NCBI GenBank assembly: GCA_004380135.1
Contig: QXCR01000051.1
Span: forward strand, 1-64,000
From: Stemphylium vesicarium
Lineage: Eukaryota; Ascomycota; Dothideomycetes; Pleosporales; Pleosporaceae
Direction of reading: 5' to 3'
Length of the DNA: 64,000 bases
In this document: positions 11,404-23,036 of the stretch, piece by piece
Numbering within the stretch: position 1 is the first letter of the stretch
How the letters are laid out: the number at the start of each line of letters is the position of its first letter
Translations under genes and position numbers: made by a program
The notes under the pieces: model-generated
What the model saw: only the letters and a program-made list of their open reading frames with translations
Databases searched by the model: none
Told to the model about the DNA's origin: nothing

Positions 11404-12022
11404 ATGGCCGCCCTCGATCCCAAAGGCCCCTCCCAACCCTCCATAGACCAAGCCTACACCACCCCGGGCAATCCTGCGCAAAAAGACCCCAAGGAACAAG
11501 TTCAAACCGAATTCAACGCAACAGACAACACAGCCAATGTGGAGCAGCGCATCCCCACCAAGCAAGCCACCGACGCCGAGGGCCTGCGAAACGCAAAGTT
11601 CGAAGAGGGCATGGGCGTACACGGCGCACCACCAGGCGAAGAGAGCAAAGGTCTAAGCCATGAAGATGTAGGGAGGCACAAGGAGTTGGACGCGCAGCAG
11701 ATGGCCGCACCTGGCGAGGGCGAGGTAGCGGATGCGGTTGCAAGGGGAGGAAAGGGTATGGGTGGAGGTGGAGGACAGCCTGGGCTGGAGAGTGATTTGG
11801 ACAGGTAAGTGACTGGGATTTAGGGAATTAGGTGTCTGAGGAAATGTGTACTAACGAACGAGCAGGAAGAAGGCTGAACAGGCTGAGGCGAGAGAAGCGA
11901 TAAAAGCGTCCAAGGGCGAAGCTACGGCGGCTGGAGGTGCACTTGGGCAGACTGGGGGCCCGGCAAACCCAGTGGATAATTCGACGCAGGGAGGCGGTAA
12001 CTATCCTAACTCTAGCTACTAG
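11404..12022 (+). CDS. Small hydrophilic protein, probably disordered
   Basis: Two exons, 11404-11804 and 11866-12022, give 185 aa. The 61-nt intron has a TACTAAC branch point and joins LDR to KKAEQAEARE. The protein is rich in Gly, Ala, Glu, Gln, Lys and Pro, with no hydrophobic segment, no signal peptide and only one short potential helix (KKAEQAEAREAIKAS). It ends GGGNYPNSSY. I recognise no domain. Composition resembles LEA-like or stress-associated fungal proteins, but that is only a resemblance. A C/A-rich leader immediately upstream suggests good expression. Confidence 0.75.
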
Positions 12023-12906
12023 AGTCGTGGGGTGCGTAGCGGAAACACAAACGCAATGAACTTGGTTGAATGCAAGCCTTTAATTTTTCTGCAGAGCAGC
12101 AATGAAAATACCAACATGGCTTACTTGTCCTGTTCTGGTTGATGTTCCTGCCGTTGTGAATGGGCACTGTCGCTCTTGTGTATTTGTCCGCTTGTCGCAG
12201 CCTTAGCATGATAAGCGCAGGAAATGGGTCCAAGCATCGTATAATGTAGTTGAAAACGCGTGAAGTAGGACATACATTACAGGATAAGAATTGCGAAGGA
12301 GACGGCGAGTTACCAGTACATACTGTTTTGTCCTCACAGAAGTCTGAACGGATAGGATTGCCCATCAGAGCCAGTACAGATCCTGCATTACCATCACTCA
12401 AACAAAAGCACCAAATCAACAATGCAACGTTGAAATATTCTGATTTCTATCCAGTCCAACAGCTCAAAGCCACAGGCTTGGATATTAGACCGTAGCACAC
12501 TAGCCACCAGCAATGCATCGAAGCATGCATATATGTATCTACCTCACTCTCTCTTTCATGCCCAGCCTCTTGGCCAAAACAGCAACTCTAACCGCTTGCA
12601 AAAACAAAAGGACGGTGAGGGCTGCCCCACACGTTCATCTCGTGACGATAACAAGAAAACGCTGAGCCCGGATATATATCGGAAAAGAAAAAGCCCCACG
12701 ATGCGAACCTACCGCAGTCTCGCTCCATAGAAGACGGCGACTGGTGGTCAACGTCATCGGTAAAAACGCCGGATATAAAGATGGAAAGCAGGAAGAGGGG
12801 AGCGCAAAAAGAAGCGAGACGTTATGTACATGGCACCAACGCGCCTGCTTGACAAAGAGCCAAGCGAGCGGCAAGTGGTAGAGAAAAGAAGAAAATGGGC
12901 AGTCTT
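12023..12906. other. Convergent intergenic region, two 3' UTRs
   Basis: This lies between the stop codons of two convergent genes. It holds no supported coding sequence. The left half should be the 3' UTR of the small hydrophilic gene. The right half (12600-12906), rich in purines, should be the long 3' UTR of the C2H2 factor. Confidence 0.4.
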
Positions 12907-14940
12907 CTAAGCACCCATATACGCATCGAACTGAAAGCTATTCAGATCGGCGTTTGAAGCAGCAGCTAGATTGGGGTCGAAAAAAGCCGAGTTATCGAAA
13001 ACCATGGGCTCACTCGCATGCATACTCATACCATAGTCCATATACTGATTTGGGTCCACGGGGACTTGGTTGATCAGGGGCATAGGCAAGGCTTGTTGCG
13101 AGGCAGGGTACTGTGCAACCGCAGCAGGGACGACATTACTGTTGAGATGGGTGTACGAAGAAGCGGCGGCGGCAGCGGCGGCGTTGAGGTCAAAAGGGGC
13201 AGCAGCGTTGTTGTTCATGGCTGCCATGTTGATGTTGTGGGTGTCGATGGGCTCTGACGCGGCCACAGCCTCGTTGTCTGAGGCACTCTCAGGAGACTGA
13301 GGCGTAGGCTTGTTGTCGACTTCCACCTCTTTGATCCAATTTTGCTTCAGGTACTCCATGGGAGGGTGGTCGCCACCACCGATGCCACCACGCTTCTCGT
13401 CGCTGCGGCCCTTCCGGCCCCTCTTGCGGGGGTGGAAGTGCGCGCGGCGCAGATGGGCGGCTGCGTTGTAGTACGCGCCGTATACCTTCTTGTTGCGGCA
13501 GTGCTTACAGTTGGCGAGGAACTTCTTGTCGGCTGATGAGTCGACGCAGATGTACCCCTTCCTACGCGAGGCATGCGCACGCGCAATGTGACGGTCGAGT
13601 TCATGTGTGCCACGGAACCCATCGGGTCGCTCGTTGCAGAAGTTACACTTGATCTTGGGGTGCTGAGGGCGCACATAGGGTGTTTTAGATAGTACACCGA
13701 CGGTTTTTGAAGAGCCGTCTTCGGACCTTATCCGTGTCATCTGAGCATTGGATGACGCGGACTCGGTCTCATCATTTAGGTCGCTCGCCTTCGGGGCGAT
13801 CTTACGAGACGCGGCTTGTGCGATGATTTCGCGCTCGCGTTGTGATTGGCGCGAGGACGTCGATGAAGGTGCGGACACCTCGCTCGAGTAGCCCTCGCTT
13901 GACGCAGCTGAAGTCGACCTCCGCATATCCTCCGCCAGGTACGACTGGTCGTTGTTGATGTTGGTGTTGTTGTTGTCGGAAGAGGCAAGTGCAGGTACAC
14001 TTGCGGGAACAGACGATGAAGAAGTAGAAGAAAGGAAAGCTTCACTGGAGGAGCCAGTGAAGTTGAGAAAATGAGACGCATCAGCGGACTCGCTGATGGA
14101 TTTTGCTTCAGAACCAAAGGAATAAGGAAAAGTCCCATCCTCGTGGAGGATGGGCATTGTACATGAAGAGTCAGACTGAACGCGCAACATGGAAACGTTA
14201 TCAAAAAACTGGGCGTTGTAACTACCCTGACGACTCATGTTACTAGATTGAGTAACAGGCGTCATCAGAGCAGTTGATGGCGTGCTGGGTGAAGAGGCAT
14301 CCGAAGATGAACTCCACTGCAGGTTTGGTGTCAGTTGCAACTGTTGTGAATGTTGGGGATGGGGGAGGGTAGAGGTGCTATCTGGCTGGATACAGCTGCT
14401 GACGTAGTCGTCAACGCTGTACTCAGCGATGCTGCTGTTGGTGTAGCAGCCAGCCTCGGGCAGAGACTGCAGGGTGGGTTGTCTTTGCATGGAAGAATCT
14501 GAATAGAGCGTGTAGTCGGCGGTTGGCTCCTGGGGCATTGATTGCCAGTCGCAGTAGGCGCTTGCCGAGCGGTGCAGGTTGCTGTCATTCATTGCTGAAT
14601 CTGAACGGTTCATAACCGGGGCCGAGCGTGTGCGGTCCATGGACTCGTGGCTAGACGTCTAGACGGTGTTAGATTTAAGAGGGCAGAAATCAAAGATTTT
14701 CCATACTGGGAGCTGTGCCATATTGGACGAGCCAAAGGGCATTGAGCGTGGTATTTGGTGGGCCATTGAGGCCTGTGTGGGTTGGCAGGCGAGCTGGAAC
14801 CAAGCTTGGTTTCGCTCCTCCTCTGAGAGGGTTGGATTGCTCATCCAGAAGTTGTGCTTGGCCTGTTCGAGGAAGTCGACGTAGGTATTACTACTAATAC
14901 TACTACTACTGCTACTACTATTCGAAAAAGTCGAGGCCAT
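12907..14940 (-). CDS. C2H2 zinc-finger transcription factor
   Basis: Two exons, 14940-14707 and 14658-12907, give 661 aa. The start is the ATG of MASTFSNSSSSSS, a poly-Ser run encoded by a trinucleotide tract. A 48-nt intron with a TCTAAC branch point joins MAQLP to TSSHESMDRTRSAP. Taking the large 3' frame alone would lose 84 residues. Residues 1-400 are Ser/Thr/Asn/Gln-rich and disordered. Two C2H2 fingers lie at about 412-480: CNFC..H-x4-H followed by CKHC..H-x4-H, with a basic RKRGRKGR patch just after. The C-terminus is Asn/Ala-rich with a poly-Ala run. The arrangement fits fungal DNA-binding regulators with a degenerate finger pair; the targets are unknown. Confidence 0.88.
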
Positions 14941-15914
14941 GACGTGTGTGGGGTTGGTGGTAGTGGTGTTGGTTGGTAGCGGTAAGAATAGTTTTCGGTA
15001 GTGAGTAGCAAACTGCGCAATGGCGGTGATCAGCATAAACGGCCCCAACAAACGAACGACTTGTCTGTGCAGGAATATCTTACGGTGGTGGTGGTAGACG
15101 TTGAAGATTTTCAAGATGAATTGCGTAGGATGTGCGTTCAGAATGGTGAGGCGATCAATAAGTGAGAATGCGGGTTGCGAAGGGGAGGATGTGCTTTTAG
15201 CAGCCTCCGGAGCACATGGGGGACGAGCGATGCGTTGGCTCGTGTCGGAGAGCGTCTGACGACTGCGGCCCGCGCTGAGCGGTGGACAAAGGGCCAAGGT
15301 TCGCTCAGAAGGGCAATCCTCGCTGGCGATCGTGGCCCTTCATCCCATGTCTTATTGGATAAAAGGGGACGGGCGAATTTCTCATTCGCTGCTTCACTTT
15401 CTCGCCCATGGCAGCCAATCAAGGGGCCCTGGCGACTTGGCCCCAGGATTTACCCTATCGTGAGCCCGCACTCGGCGAAGGACCAGCACATCTCATGCAT
15501 CCCGTCCCATTTGGCACTTTGTGCGGTCAGTGGCAGAGGCGGCGTCCACACGTTTTGGTCCTGGCGTCGCGCCAAACGTCCCTCTTATTCCCGATGTGAC
15601 ATCGCTGGCCTAACACACCGTCATCATCCCCCCAGGGCATGCGAATCGCGGAAACGGCGGATCGCCCTCAGCGCCCTCCTTCTCGTTAGAAGGCCCTCGA
15701 AACCACAGGTCCAGACTCAATGATCGTCGTAAAAAATCGCAACCACCACAGTCCGTGTGTTCGTGAACTACTTGTTTAAGGTTGGAGGCACATCGCGATC
15801 ACACACCCCAGCAGAGCATCACCCCCAGGATTAACCATCTGAATCGCGTTACGACGCTCATTTCACAAAGTTTGATTCGAACAGATCCATTCTACTGCTT
15901 TTCTGCTTCCGTCA
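14941..15914. promoter_or_regulatory. Upstream region of the C2H2 factor
   Basis: Nearly 1 kb without a supported gene. On the minus strand, a CCAAT element sits beside a T-rich stretch at about 15350-15365, and a second CCAAT is on the plus strand near 15415. Several AGGGG/CCCCT stress-element-like pentamers occur between 15360 and 15430. These are by-eye motifs; regulation of the C2H2 gene by them is an inference. The 15700-15910 part is likely the 3' UTR of the next minus-strand gene. Confidence 0.4.
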
Positions 15915-17384
15915 TCAACTTTCAGCCTGCTGCCCCCGGCTCGCAGGGGACTTGAGAAAGGCTGAGCCAGGAAGGCCTGGTGATAGCAGGTCCCTCAGCC
16001 TGTTCCGCTTACGCTTCTCTGGCGGAGGCACAGAAGTGGTGGATGACGCGGACGAGAAGGAGAACTTTGAGCCTCGAGGACTTTGTACTGTCCAATCGCC
16101 CCTAGGACGTCCCGTATCCATCACGCTCGATACGCTTACTTTGCGCGCGTCAACCTCTTCGCCCTCGCCTTTACCCTCGATGATCGCGTCGTCGCTCTTC
16201 CGCCGGCCTTGGCTTTCGCGCAGCCAATACTTGTCCAACGTGGCTTCAGTAGCCTCTGCAACAACACCAAAATCTTCAAAGAACGTGACGATGCCCTCGA
16301 GCCCCACCACGTCCGAGTAGCGCTCTTCTGAAGGCTCTAATTTGGTGTCAAACGTGAATGCATCAAGTGTCGCAACAGAGTCTCTGCGTAGCTTCGCTAG
16401 ATGCCGTGCAAGCATAATCGCCCCGGGCAAATAGATAGTCCGCTTTTCAGCCACGTCAACGTCTCCATTATTGTGCTTTCGCTTTAGCGGTCTATGGCAT
16501 CGTACGTTTGATCGTGTGGAGGGCGACCGGATCTCGGGCAAGATAATATTGGCCGCTTTCCGTCTCCGTGCGCAAGATGATTGTGGGCTGCCTGATGTTT
16601 CACAACTCGCGTTCGGTTCGGGTATCGCGTACAATTCTCGCGGTGTCGATAGCATCGAGCTTGGCGAGGCTGGTGATCTTCTTGATTCGTCGTCTGCAAT
16701 AGCCGTGTCCAATTGCTCGAGATGCTTCCGTCTCAGAGTTCGTCTTACGCGCGCTTTGCCGGAAAAAGAGCTAGGCGGGTGGTTTGCATAGGCAGAGATT
16801 GCTTCGCGGTCATCTTGTGCTGGTGGAGCCGGTAGAGCCCTTTGCTGTCCTAATCTTCTATCCCTGGAGCATCTCCGAGTGTCCAAGGCGCTTTCAACTT
16901 TGTGGCATGAGTTAGGCCGCGTCCTCTTAGCCGTATTCGTGTATCCCAATCTCGCACTGACTGCTCGTCTTGGCTCCAACGGTGGTGAAGCCGGTGGTGC
17001 ATCGAAGCCGCCATGAGGTGCGGTTTGCGCCTTCTTCCGCAGTCGCGGTCGATCCAACCCCAAACCCTTCACCCTGTCCTTCCGACACCTCACCCATGGT
17101 CCAATGTTATCGTCGAGCGGCGATGCCGTCGTGGTTTTCGAGTTCTCTCGTGGTTCCGGTTGTGGCTGTAAGGGTTGTGACGGGGTTATCCGAGTTCGTG
17201 GTTGGCGAGCAACACCATCGCCGTTCTCCTCATCTGCTTCATCCTCCGAAGACGAGGACGAGTAAACAACCATCGTCCATTTTCCATGAAGCATGTCTAT
17301 ATCGCTTGTTGGTCGGCCTGCAAAATTTGCAGTAGGCAACAGCTCAATAGGCATGTCATAGTAATCCTCCGCAAAGTGCGCCAT
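15915..17384 (-). CDS. Uncharacterised 489-aa fungal protein
   Basis: A single exon. The open frame extends upstream only through a TTG codon, so I start at the ATG of MAHFAEDYYDMPIELLP. The N-terminus carries a conserved-looking motif followed by WTMVVYSSSSSEDEADEE, an acidic Ser cluster that looks like a kinase CK2 target. The middle (about 100-300) is Arg/Pro-rich and disordered with several basic clusters (KKRAR- and RRTLRRK-like). Residues about 325-400 are the most ordered part: a helix containing LARHLAKLRRDSVATLDAF, then VVGLEGIVTFFEDFGVV and TLDKYWLRE. The tail is Ser-rich and basic. No known domain is recognised; a nuclear location is possible from the basic patches. Confidence 0.75.
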   Translation of the reverse strand: MAHFAEDYYDMPIELLPTANFAGRPTSDIDMLHGKWTMVVYSSSSSEDEADEENGDGVARQPRTRITPSQPLQPQPEPRENSKTTTASPLDDNIGPWVRCRKDRVKGLGLDRPRLRKKAQTAPHGGFDAPPASPPLEPRRAVSARLGYTNTAKRTRPNSCHKVESALDTRRCSRDRRLGQQRALPAPPAQDDREAISAYANHPPSSFSGKARVRRTLRRKHLEQLDTAIADDESRRSPASPSSMLSTPRELYAIPEPNASCETSGSPQSSCARRRKAANIILPEIRSPSTRSNVRCHRPLKRKHNNGDVDVAEKRTIYLPGAIMLARHLAKLRRDSVATLDAFTFDTKLEPSEERYSDVVGLEGIVTFFEDFGVVAEATEATLDKYWLRESQGRRKSDDAIIEGKGEGEEVDARKVSVSSVMDTGRPRGDWTVQSPRGSKFSFSSASSTTSVPPPEKRKRNRLRDLLSPGLPGSAFLKSPASRGQQAES

Positions 17385-18039
17385 TGTGCAGCAAGCGACT
17401 CGAAGAAAGGGCAATGGTGTATATGCAAGTGCGAATATGCGAGGTGAACGTTGCAACGGCGAAATCGCTGCTTAACATGATTCTTTGTCTACACATGGCT
17501 GTACTGGTCACGTAGTTGCACAGACAAACGCGGGGTTGAGGCATTTCGATATTTTGGTAGACAAAGAAAGGGATTTGACGGAGGCTGAGCTTGTGCAGTT
17601 GCCCTGGCAGGAACCTCTACTGCTCCGTGGCCCCCATATCTTCATAGAAGCTGCTTGTATTGGATGGGGGCCGACGGAACTTGCTGCTTTTCCGCTGCCC
17701 CTTGCATATGCGCAGTCGCTGTGCCTCATCGGCTCGACCCAGCTGCAGGTAGCTCAGCGGCTACGACACCGGTCTTACATCTCTCTATCTATTTTGAGGC
17801 TCTTCTGACGCGTTTCATCATTTCATGCTGTATCAACTCGGCCGTTGATGTACATGTATTGAGTTGTGATAATATTGGTGAATCCTGAGTCGGCAATCTT
17901 CCACATCCGGTGTGTAGACGTAACTCCACGAGTTCGTTGCACTCACTTGAAACAAGACGAGCATACTACAACATGTCTAATTGCATCTTATCTTCCTACT
18001 GTTGATTACCAATACTTTGCCCTCGCCTCCCCATTCAAT
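17385..18039. other. Intergenic
   Basis: This contains the 5' flank of the uncharacterised 489-aa gene (left) and the 3' flank of the metallo-beta-lactamase gene (right). The open frames on both strands overlap each other and show no domain. A tRNA-like A-box at about 17748 lacks a partner B-box. Confidence 0.4.
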
Positions 18040-19125
18040 TTACACAGTCTCTGTGTAGATCGCTGCCCCCTCATGCCCAGCCCTCCTCAAAAAGATCTTC
18101 ATGCTCTCTAGAACCCGCTCTTTCAAATCAGGTCTACTGAGATTCTGCCCAGGAAACCCTCCATACGTGCTGTCGAAACTGAAAGGCTTGATTGCTATCC
18201 AGATGCCATGAACAGCAGACGGGGGCAAAGGAATCATGTTAGGGTATGCCCACATGAAGGAGTAAGAGGTGGTGTTCGGAATACGGTATGCGTTGTCGAA
18301 ACCAGACTATAAAAGAGTAAGTAACCTCACAGAGAGAGAGAGAGTTTCGTGACGAAGAAAGGGACAAGGGGGAAACTTACAGGCACACTCATAAACGTAT
18401 CAGCAATGAACAGTTTTCTCTCCCACAACGCCACAGAACTGCCTTCAAAATGGCCCCCACACTGTATCATCTTAACCTCACCTGCCACCTCTTCAATCTC
18501 CGTAACGCCCTTGACAAGCTTCCTCACCCCTTTCTTATCCTCGCGATTCAACCATTCCGCATCGTCCTCGCAGACGTACACCGGGCACCCGAATGCGTCT
18601 GCCCACTCCAAATGCGTGGTAAAGAAGTGTGGATGGCTGATAACAATAGCCTTCAGCCCGCCTTTGGCGTTAATAAACTCAATGGTATCGGGATTCAGCA
18701 AAGCGATACAGTCCCAGAGTACATTGCCCTTGGACGTCTGGAGCAGGATGGCGCGTTGACCGATACCCAATTGCTTGCGTGTAGTGCTTGAGTCAGAGAG
18801 ACCTGGTGGTAGTTCGGCCGGTGTCACCGGCTTAGTGGTAATGTAGTGGATGCGAGAGTCCTTGGGGTCGGACTCGAAAGTGTTCGTCTGGGAAACTTGA
18901 TCTTTGGCCAGACTAGTCCATGATTGGCCTGATGCTGGGACATATTGGCGAGGATCCTAGATGGTGTTAATTTTGCTCGCCTCTTTTCTGAATGGGCGGT
19001 TGTTGGCTTGGTGATATGTGACGTACGTCGCAGATGCGGCAAGTTTCTGGGTGCTGGGACAGTGGAACGTCGAATTGTGTTCCGCATGTTTCGCAGACTG
19101 CTAGATCGCTCGGTTCGAACTTCAT
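18040..19125 (-). CDS. Metallo-beta-lactamase-fold protein with N-terminal Cys motif
   Basis: Exons are 19125-19027, 18956-18381 and 18306-18040, giving 313 aa. Introns of 70 and 74 nt join phases exactly (RICD to DPRQYVP, and MSVP to SGFDNAYR). The N-terminus has CETCGTQF...CRIC, a probable zinc knuckle. The body has the beta-lactamase-like core: LLQTSKGNVLWDCIALL, ISHPHFFTTHLEWA, a GGHFEGSSV strand and LFIADTF. The HPHFFTTH element is the HxHxxxxH-type metal site, altered from the usual HxHxDH. The function is a hydrolase of unknown substrate. An (AG)7 tract lies in intron 2. Confidence 0.88.
18331..18344. repeat. (AG)7 microsatellite
   Basis: A perfect AG dinucleotide run inside intron 2 of the metallo-beta-lactamase gene. 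On the coding strand it is a CT tract, part of the polypyrimidine stretch of the intron. It could vary between strains. Confidence 0.9.
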
Positions 19126-19627
19126 TTTTGCTTGGCTGGTTTCCGTCTAGGTTAAGAGATCAAGAAAGGGGAAATTCGCGACTCTTGACGTGTAGTATGC
19201 GAAAGTGGTGTCATAGTGACTTTGTTTATGTAACTACCAAAAGTGGGGTTGACAAAGAGGGGAAGGGGCTCTGGAGCTTGGTCGATTATGAAGACACGTC
19301 TATGCTGACCAAAGTTCGGATTGTAAAGCGGACAAGATGTATTCGCGATTATAATAGTCACTAAGTTGGACTAGGTTCTGGATCGTGGTACAGGTTTTCA
19401 AGTGCATGTTCGTGTGCTTCGTTCATGACAAATCATAGCGCACGAGAACACGAGCATGCATGACCGACGCGAGATCACGACACGTTTTAGCAAGCTCGAT
19501 AATCTCATGTGAATAGAACGTTCTCGTGTTCAAAAATTGAATAATATGTCTGGGAGGTACCTAAACGCCCGCAAGAACATGCACCAAGAAGCCGACGGAG
19601 ATGCGTTGCTCACGTAAACATGGCATG
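19126..19627. other. Intergenic
   Basis: The left part is the 5' flank of the metallo-beta-lactamase gene. The right part is the 3' flank of the dipeptidyl aminopeptidase, whose real stop at 19628 is about 100 bp beyond the end of its longest open frame. I see no further gene. Confidence 0.4.
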
Positions 19628-22410
19628 CTAACGTACTATCGACCTTGCATCAACCGGCGCCTTCGGTACTGCGTTCGCGATTCTAGACCATTCACCGTTA
19701 AACGCATTGACAAGCCACCACTTTAGTTCTGTACATTCGTCAGCATGTGAATCTTGCATGCTTGGGAGGTGTACTTACTGTCGTAGACGATTCGATTGGC
19801 GTTGTGGAAGTAGATGCTATGATCCGAGTCTGGGAATACGTGCACATCGTAGTTTTCGATGCCGGCAAGGTCCAATCGATCAAGCAGGGTAAGTGTGTTT
19901 TGCATATGAACATTGTCGTCGGCAACACCGTGCATGACAAGGAAACGGGTGTTCTTCGCGAGCGATGTGACATCGGTGATGGTAGAATTCTCGTAACCCA
20001 TGGCGTTGTTCTGGGGCGTGTGCATGTAGCGCTCCGTGTAGATGGAGTCGTAGAAGCGCCAGTCGGTGACTGGTGCAACAGCCATACCGTACTTGAACGT
20101 CTCTCCTCCGTCCTGCTCGAGCGTCTTCAGAGTGTTGAAGCCTCCATAACTCCAACCCCAGATTGCTAGCCTGTCGGCATCTACGTACTTCTTGCTCGCC
20201 CAGATCTTAGCCGCTGCAATTTGGTCGTGCGCCTCATAGTATCCGATGTTGCCTCTGGTGATGCATCGGAGCTTGCGACCGAGGAAACCTGTACCCCTTC
20301 CGTCTACAGTGACGACAATGTATCCAAGACTGGCAGCAATGTAAGATTGGAAATCGACCTTGAACCTCTTGTCCACTTCCTGAGATCCTGGACCGCTGTA
20401 TTGGTAGAACAATACTGGGTACTTCTTCTTCTCGTTGAAGTGCGGTGGGCGGCGCTCAAGAACATTGAGTGTAAAGCCTTCGACATCGATTGTTTGGTAC
20501 TTGAGAATTGGCATCTCACGTTGACGCACGAACCTGTCAAGGGCCTTGTTCTCTTCCAAGACCTTTTCGTATTTCTCCTTGGTTGTGGGTGTGCTGATAA
20601 TCTTCTGCCAGGGAATACCAGGTCCCTTGTAGGTGATCAAGGCATACGAGCCACCGGCTGAGAAAGATGCGCCGTAGTAGCCTGAGCCACCGTTCTCCAA
20701 TACCTCGCTCTTTCCAGTGCCGTTCAGGTAAACCGAGTATGGGTGTCTCTCCATAGAGCCCTTCTCGGTTGAGATGTAGTAGACAAGGTTGTTCTTCAGG
20801 TCCACCCTTGACGGCGCGTCGACGACTTCCCACTCGCCCTTGGTGAGTAGCACAGGCTTGTCGCTGTCCAAGGGCGCGAAGTAGCCAATGTGATCATATC
20901 CCTCGTGAATGACAGTGTCGATATAACCATCATGTTTGCGGCCGTTTTCGGGGTCTGCCGGCACAAAAGTGGTCTGGTGCGAGACTTCGAACCATCCTCC
21001 GTCGAGTTCCGCAACGTTCTCTGTCCTGATAGTCTTTCCAGTGCGTTGCTCGACGTCCATCAACACGAGCTTTAGAATATCACTCTCTCGATTCGTTTCC
21101 CGAACGAGTACCTGTTTTGTCTTGCCCGCCCAGACGATCTCAGTAATCAGCCTGTTGTCATCTTTAAAGTCGTCTTCGATTTGAACAGTGAATACCTCGC
21201 CCTTTTCGACGTCGTAGAACTGAAGCGACACGATCGGATTCGGCGCGCCAGCCTTGGGGTACTTGATATCGCGAACTTCAGGGTAGTTCTCTTCTCCGGC
21301 TTTGGGTCGCTCTCCACTTGGTCGTGACACAAAGTATTGAACCGGGTACGTCGGGACGGTGGACTCGTCTGTGCGCAAGAAAGCAACGTAACTCCCATCT
21401 TCAGACCACCACGTCGCGCTGTTTCCCTGGAAGACTTCTTCTTCGTATACCCAGTCAGGTACGCCATAGAATAGTTCGGATCCGCCATCCTTTGTGATTT
21501 GGACGACTTCCTTCGAATCTAGCTTGCGCAAGAACATGTTGTTATCCCTTGTGAATACGACGGCGTCTGACTGTGGCGACAAGGAAGCCAGCTGGATCAG
21601 GCCCTGTGGGTTTGCTGGGTCAAGAGGTTCGCCTGTTTGTGTCTCGACATCGAAAATCCAGTACTTTCCATAGCCAGAGTGTCGCCAATTCTTCTGGTAA
21701 TCTGACTGGACCAGCACCTTCTTGAAGTCCTTGCTTGGCCAGACATCGCTGGGATAGACATATGATCCGTCCACCTCGAATGTGTTTTGCTTCATAAGTA
21801 CAGTCTTCTTCTCTGAAGTCTTTGACGCGCCCTTGCTTCTGATGTCCTCAACGACCAAGTATTCTTTATTCCCCGAGTTCTTCTCCAGCAGCAAGCCGTC
21901 TTCGCCCCCTGGGCCCGCTATCCACGCAACGCTCTGCTGTTCGGCGTAGAACCGACCACCAAAGACGTCATCCATGGTGATCTTCTTTCCCGAGCCCTTG
22001 GTCGAGCTGGCGAGCGGATTGTGTGGCCGGCTCGAGACATGCTTGTAGCTGCCGTTCATCAAGAAGAAAACCAAGGCAAGCGCCCATCCTGCTACGCATG
22101 CCGTGCCGATAATCCATAACCATCTCCGTGTCTTTTTGTCTACTGCAGCAGGGGCCTGGTAGCGTGCACCCTCAATGTCGAACTGCTCGTGCGGATGGCC
22201 TGCATCGTCATTGTCCGTGTACTTCTCCCCACGGATCGAACGCGACTTGCCGTTAATGGCTGCTGGATCGTTTATATGCTCGAGAACCAGCGATGTGGTG
22301 GATATGGAGGACACGGAGCCTTCGGAATCGTCTTCTGAGGTGCGCGCGGACCGCTCGTCTTTGGTTAGAAGCTCCGCCTCCTCCTCCTTATCGCCGCGTT
22401 GTCGCGGCAT
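19628..22410 (-). CDS. dapB: Type II membrane dipeptidyl aminopeptidase (STE13/DapB type)
   Basis: Exons are 22410-19779 and 19728-19628, giving 910 aa. The start is the ATG of MPRQRGDKEE; the frame opens earlier only at a GTG. The protein has an acidic/Ser-rich cytoplasmic tail, one membrane anchor at about 98-118 (WLWIIGTACVAGWALALVFF), a beta-propeller domain, and a C-terminal prolyl-oligopeptidase (S9B) domain. The nucleophile is in GWSYGG, the Asp in HGVADDNVH, and the His in DSDHSIYFH. The N-terminal-dipeptide binding motif appears as VYEEEVF. A 50-nt 3' intron must be removed to reach the proper C-terminus (LKWWLVNAFNGEW). Family members remove X-Pro or X-Ala dipeptides in the Golgi or vacuole, for example from pheromone precursors. 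Confidence 0.95.
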
Positions 22411-23036
22411 CGTCAAGTCTTGGTCTGGAAGGGACACGAATGCAATTAATACATGCTGGTGATAGGGCGATTCGAACTAGGATGCAGCCACTTCTAGAAA
22501 ATGTGGTGCGGCAGCGAGGCGCAGTTATGGTGAGTGAGCAGAGTCCAGAGTTGCGGAGTTCACGCGGAAGTGCTTGAGCTTGTGTTGGCCGAAACTACCA
22601 AGCCGCCGTCTGACGCAAGGGGGGAACATCAATTGCAGCACAAAGAATCCAAGAATTAAGTTTTCTATTCAAGTCCAATCTGGGACTTTATTGGAATGAC
22701 ATGGCTTTAGTCTGTTCCTCCCCCATCCAAATTTGGAAATCCTTGGTTCCCTGTGTGCAATTGTATCCAAGCATACATAGCCCTAACAGCTCTCCCGCTT
22801 CTATGAATATGGGCCAATCTGTGAGCCGATTGCGATATCCGCTGTTTTGCATTGGTACGACCAAGAAAATACACAAGTCATGGCAGCGAATGACTTACAA
22901 AAAGACTGTCAGAAGGACCGTCGTAGGAAGATTTTGGTGTGGCCGTGAACCGAACGTTTTCAGGGGCCTAGGGGGCGGGCGCTGAGCTTCCATCAGAGGG
23001 ATCATTCACGCCAACAAAGATTCTTTTGCCGTCAGA
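22411..23036. other. Intergenic, DapB promoter and RPB7 3' region
   Basis: No gene is supported. Positions 22411-22620 are the likely 5' flank of the aminopeptidase. Positions 22700-23036 follow the RPB7 stop and contain only short frames. Confidence 0.4.

Noticed and set aside
14941..15297. N-terminal extension of the C2H2 gene to an upstream start
   Set aside because: The extra residues are unlike the rest of the protein and cover the promoter with CCAAT sites. The MASTFSNSS start is simpler.
17740..17815. tRNA-like A-box (GTAGCTCAGCGG)
   Set aside because: No matching B-box or T-arm lies at the right distance, and no cloverleaf can be folded.
22455..22490. tRNA B-box-like GTTCGAATC on the minus strand
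   Set aside because: The flanking bases do not pair into a T-stem, and there is no A-box upstream.
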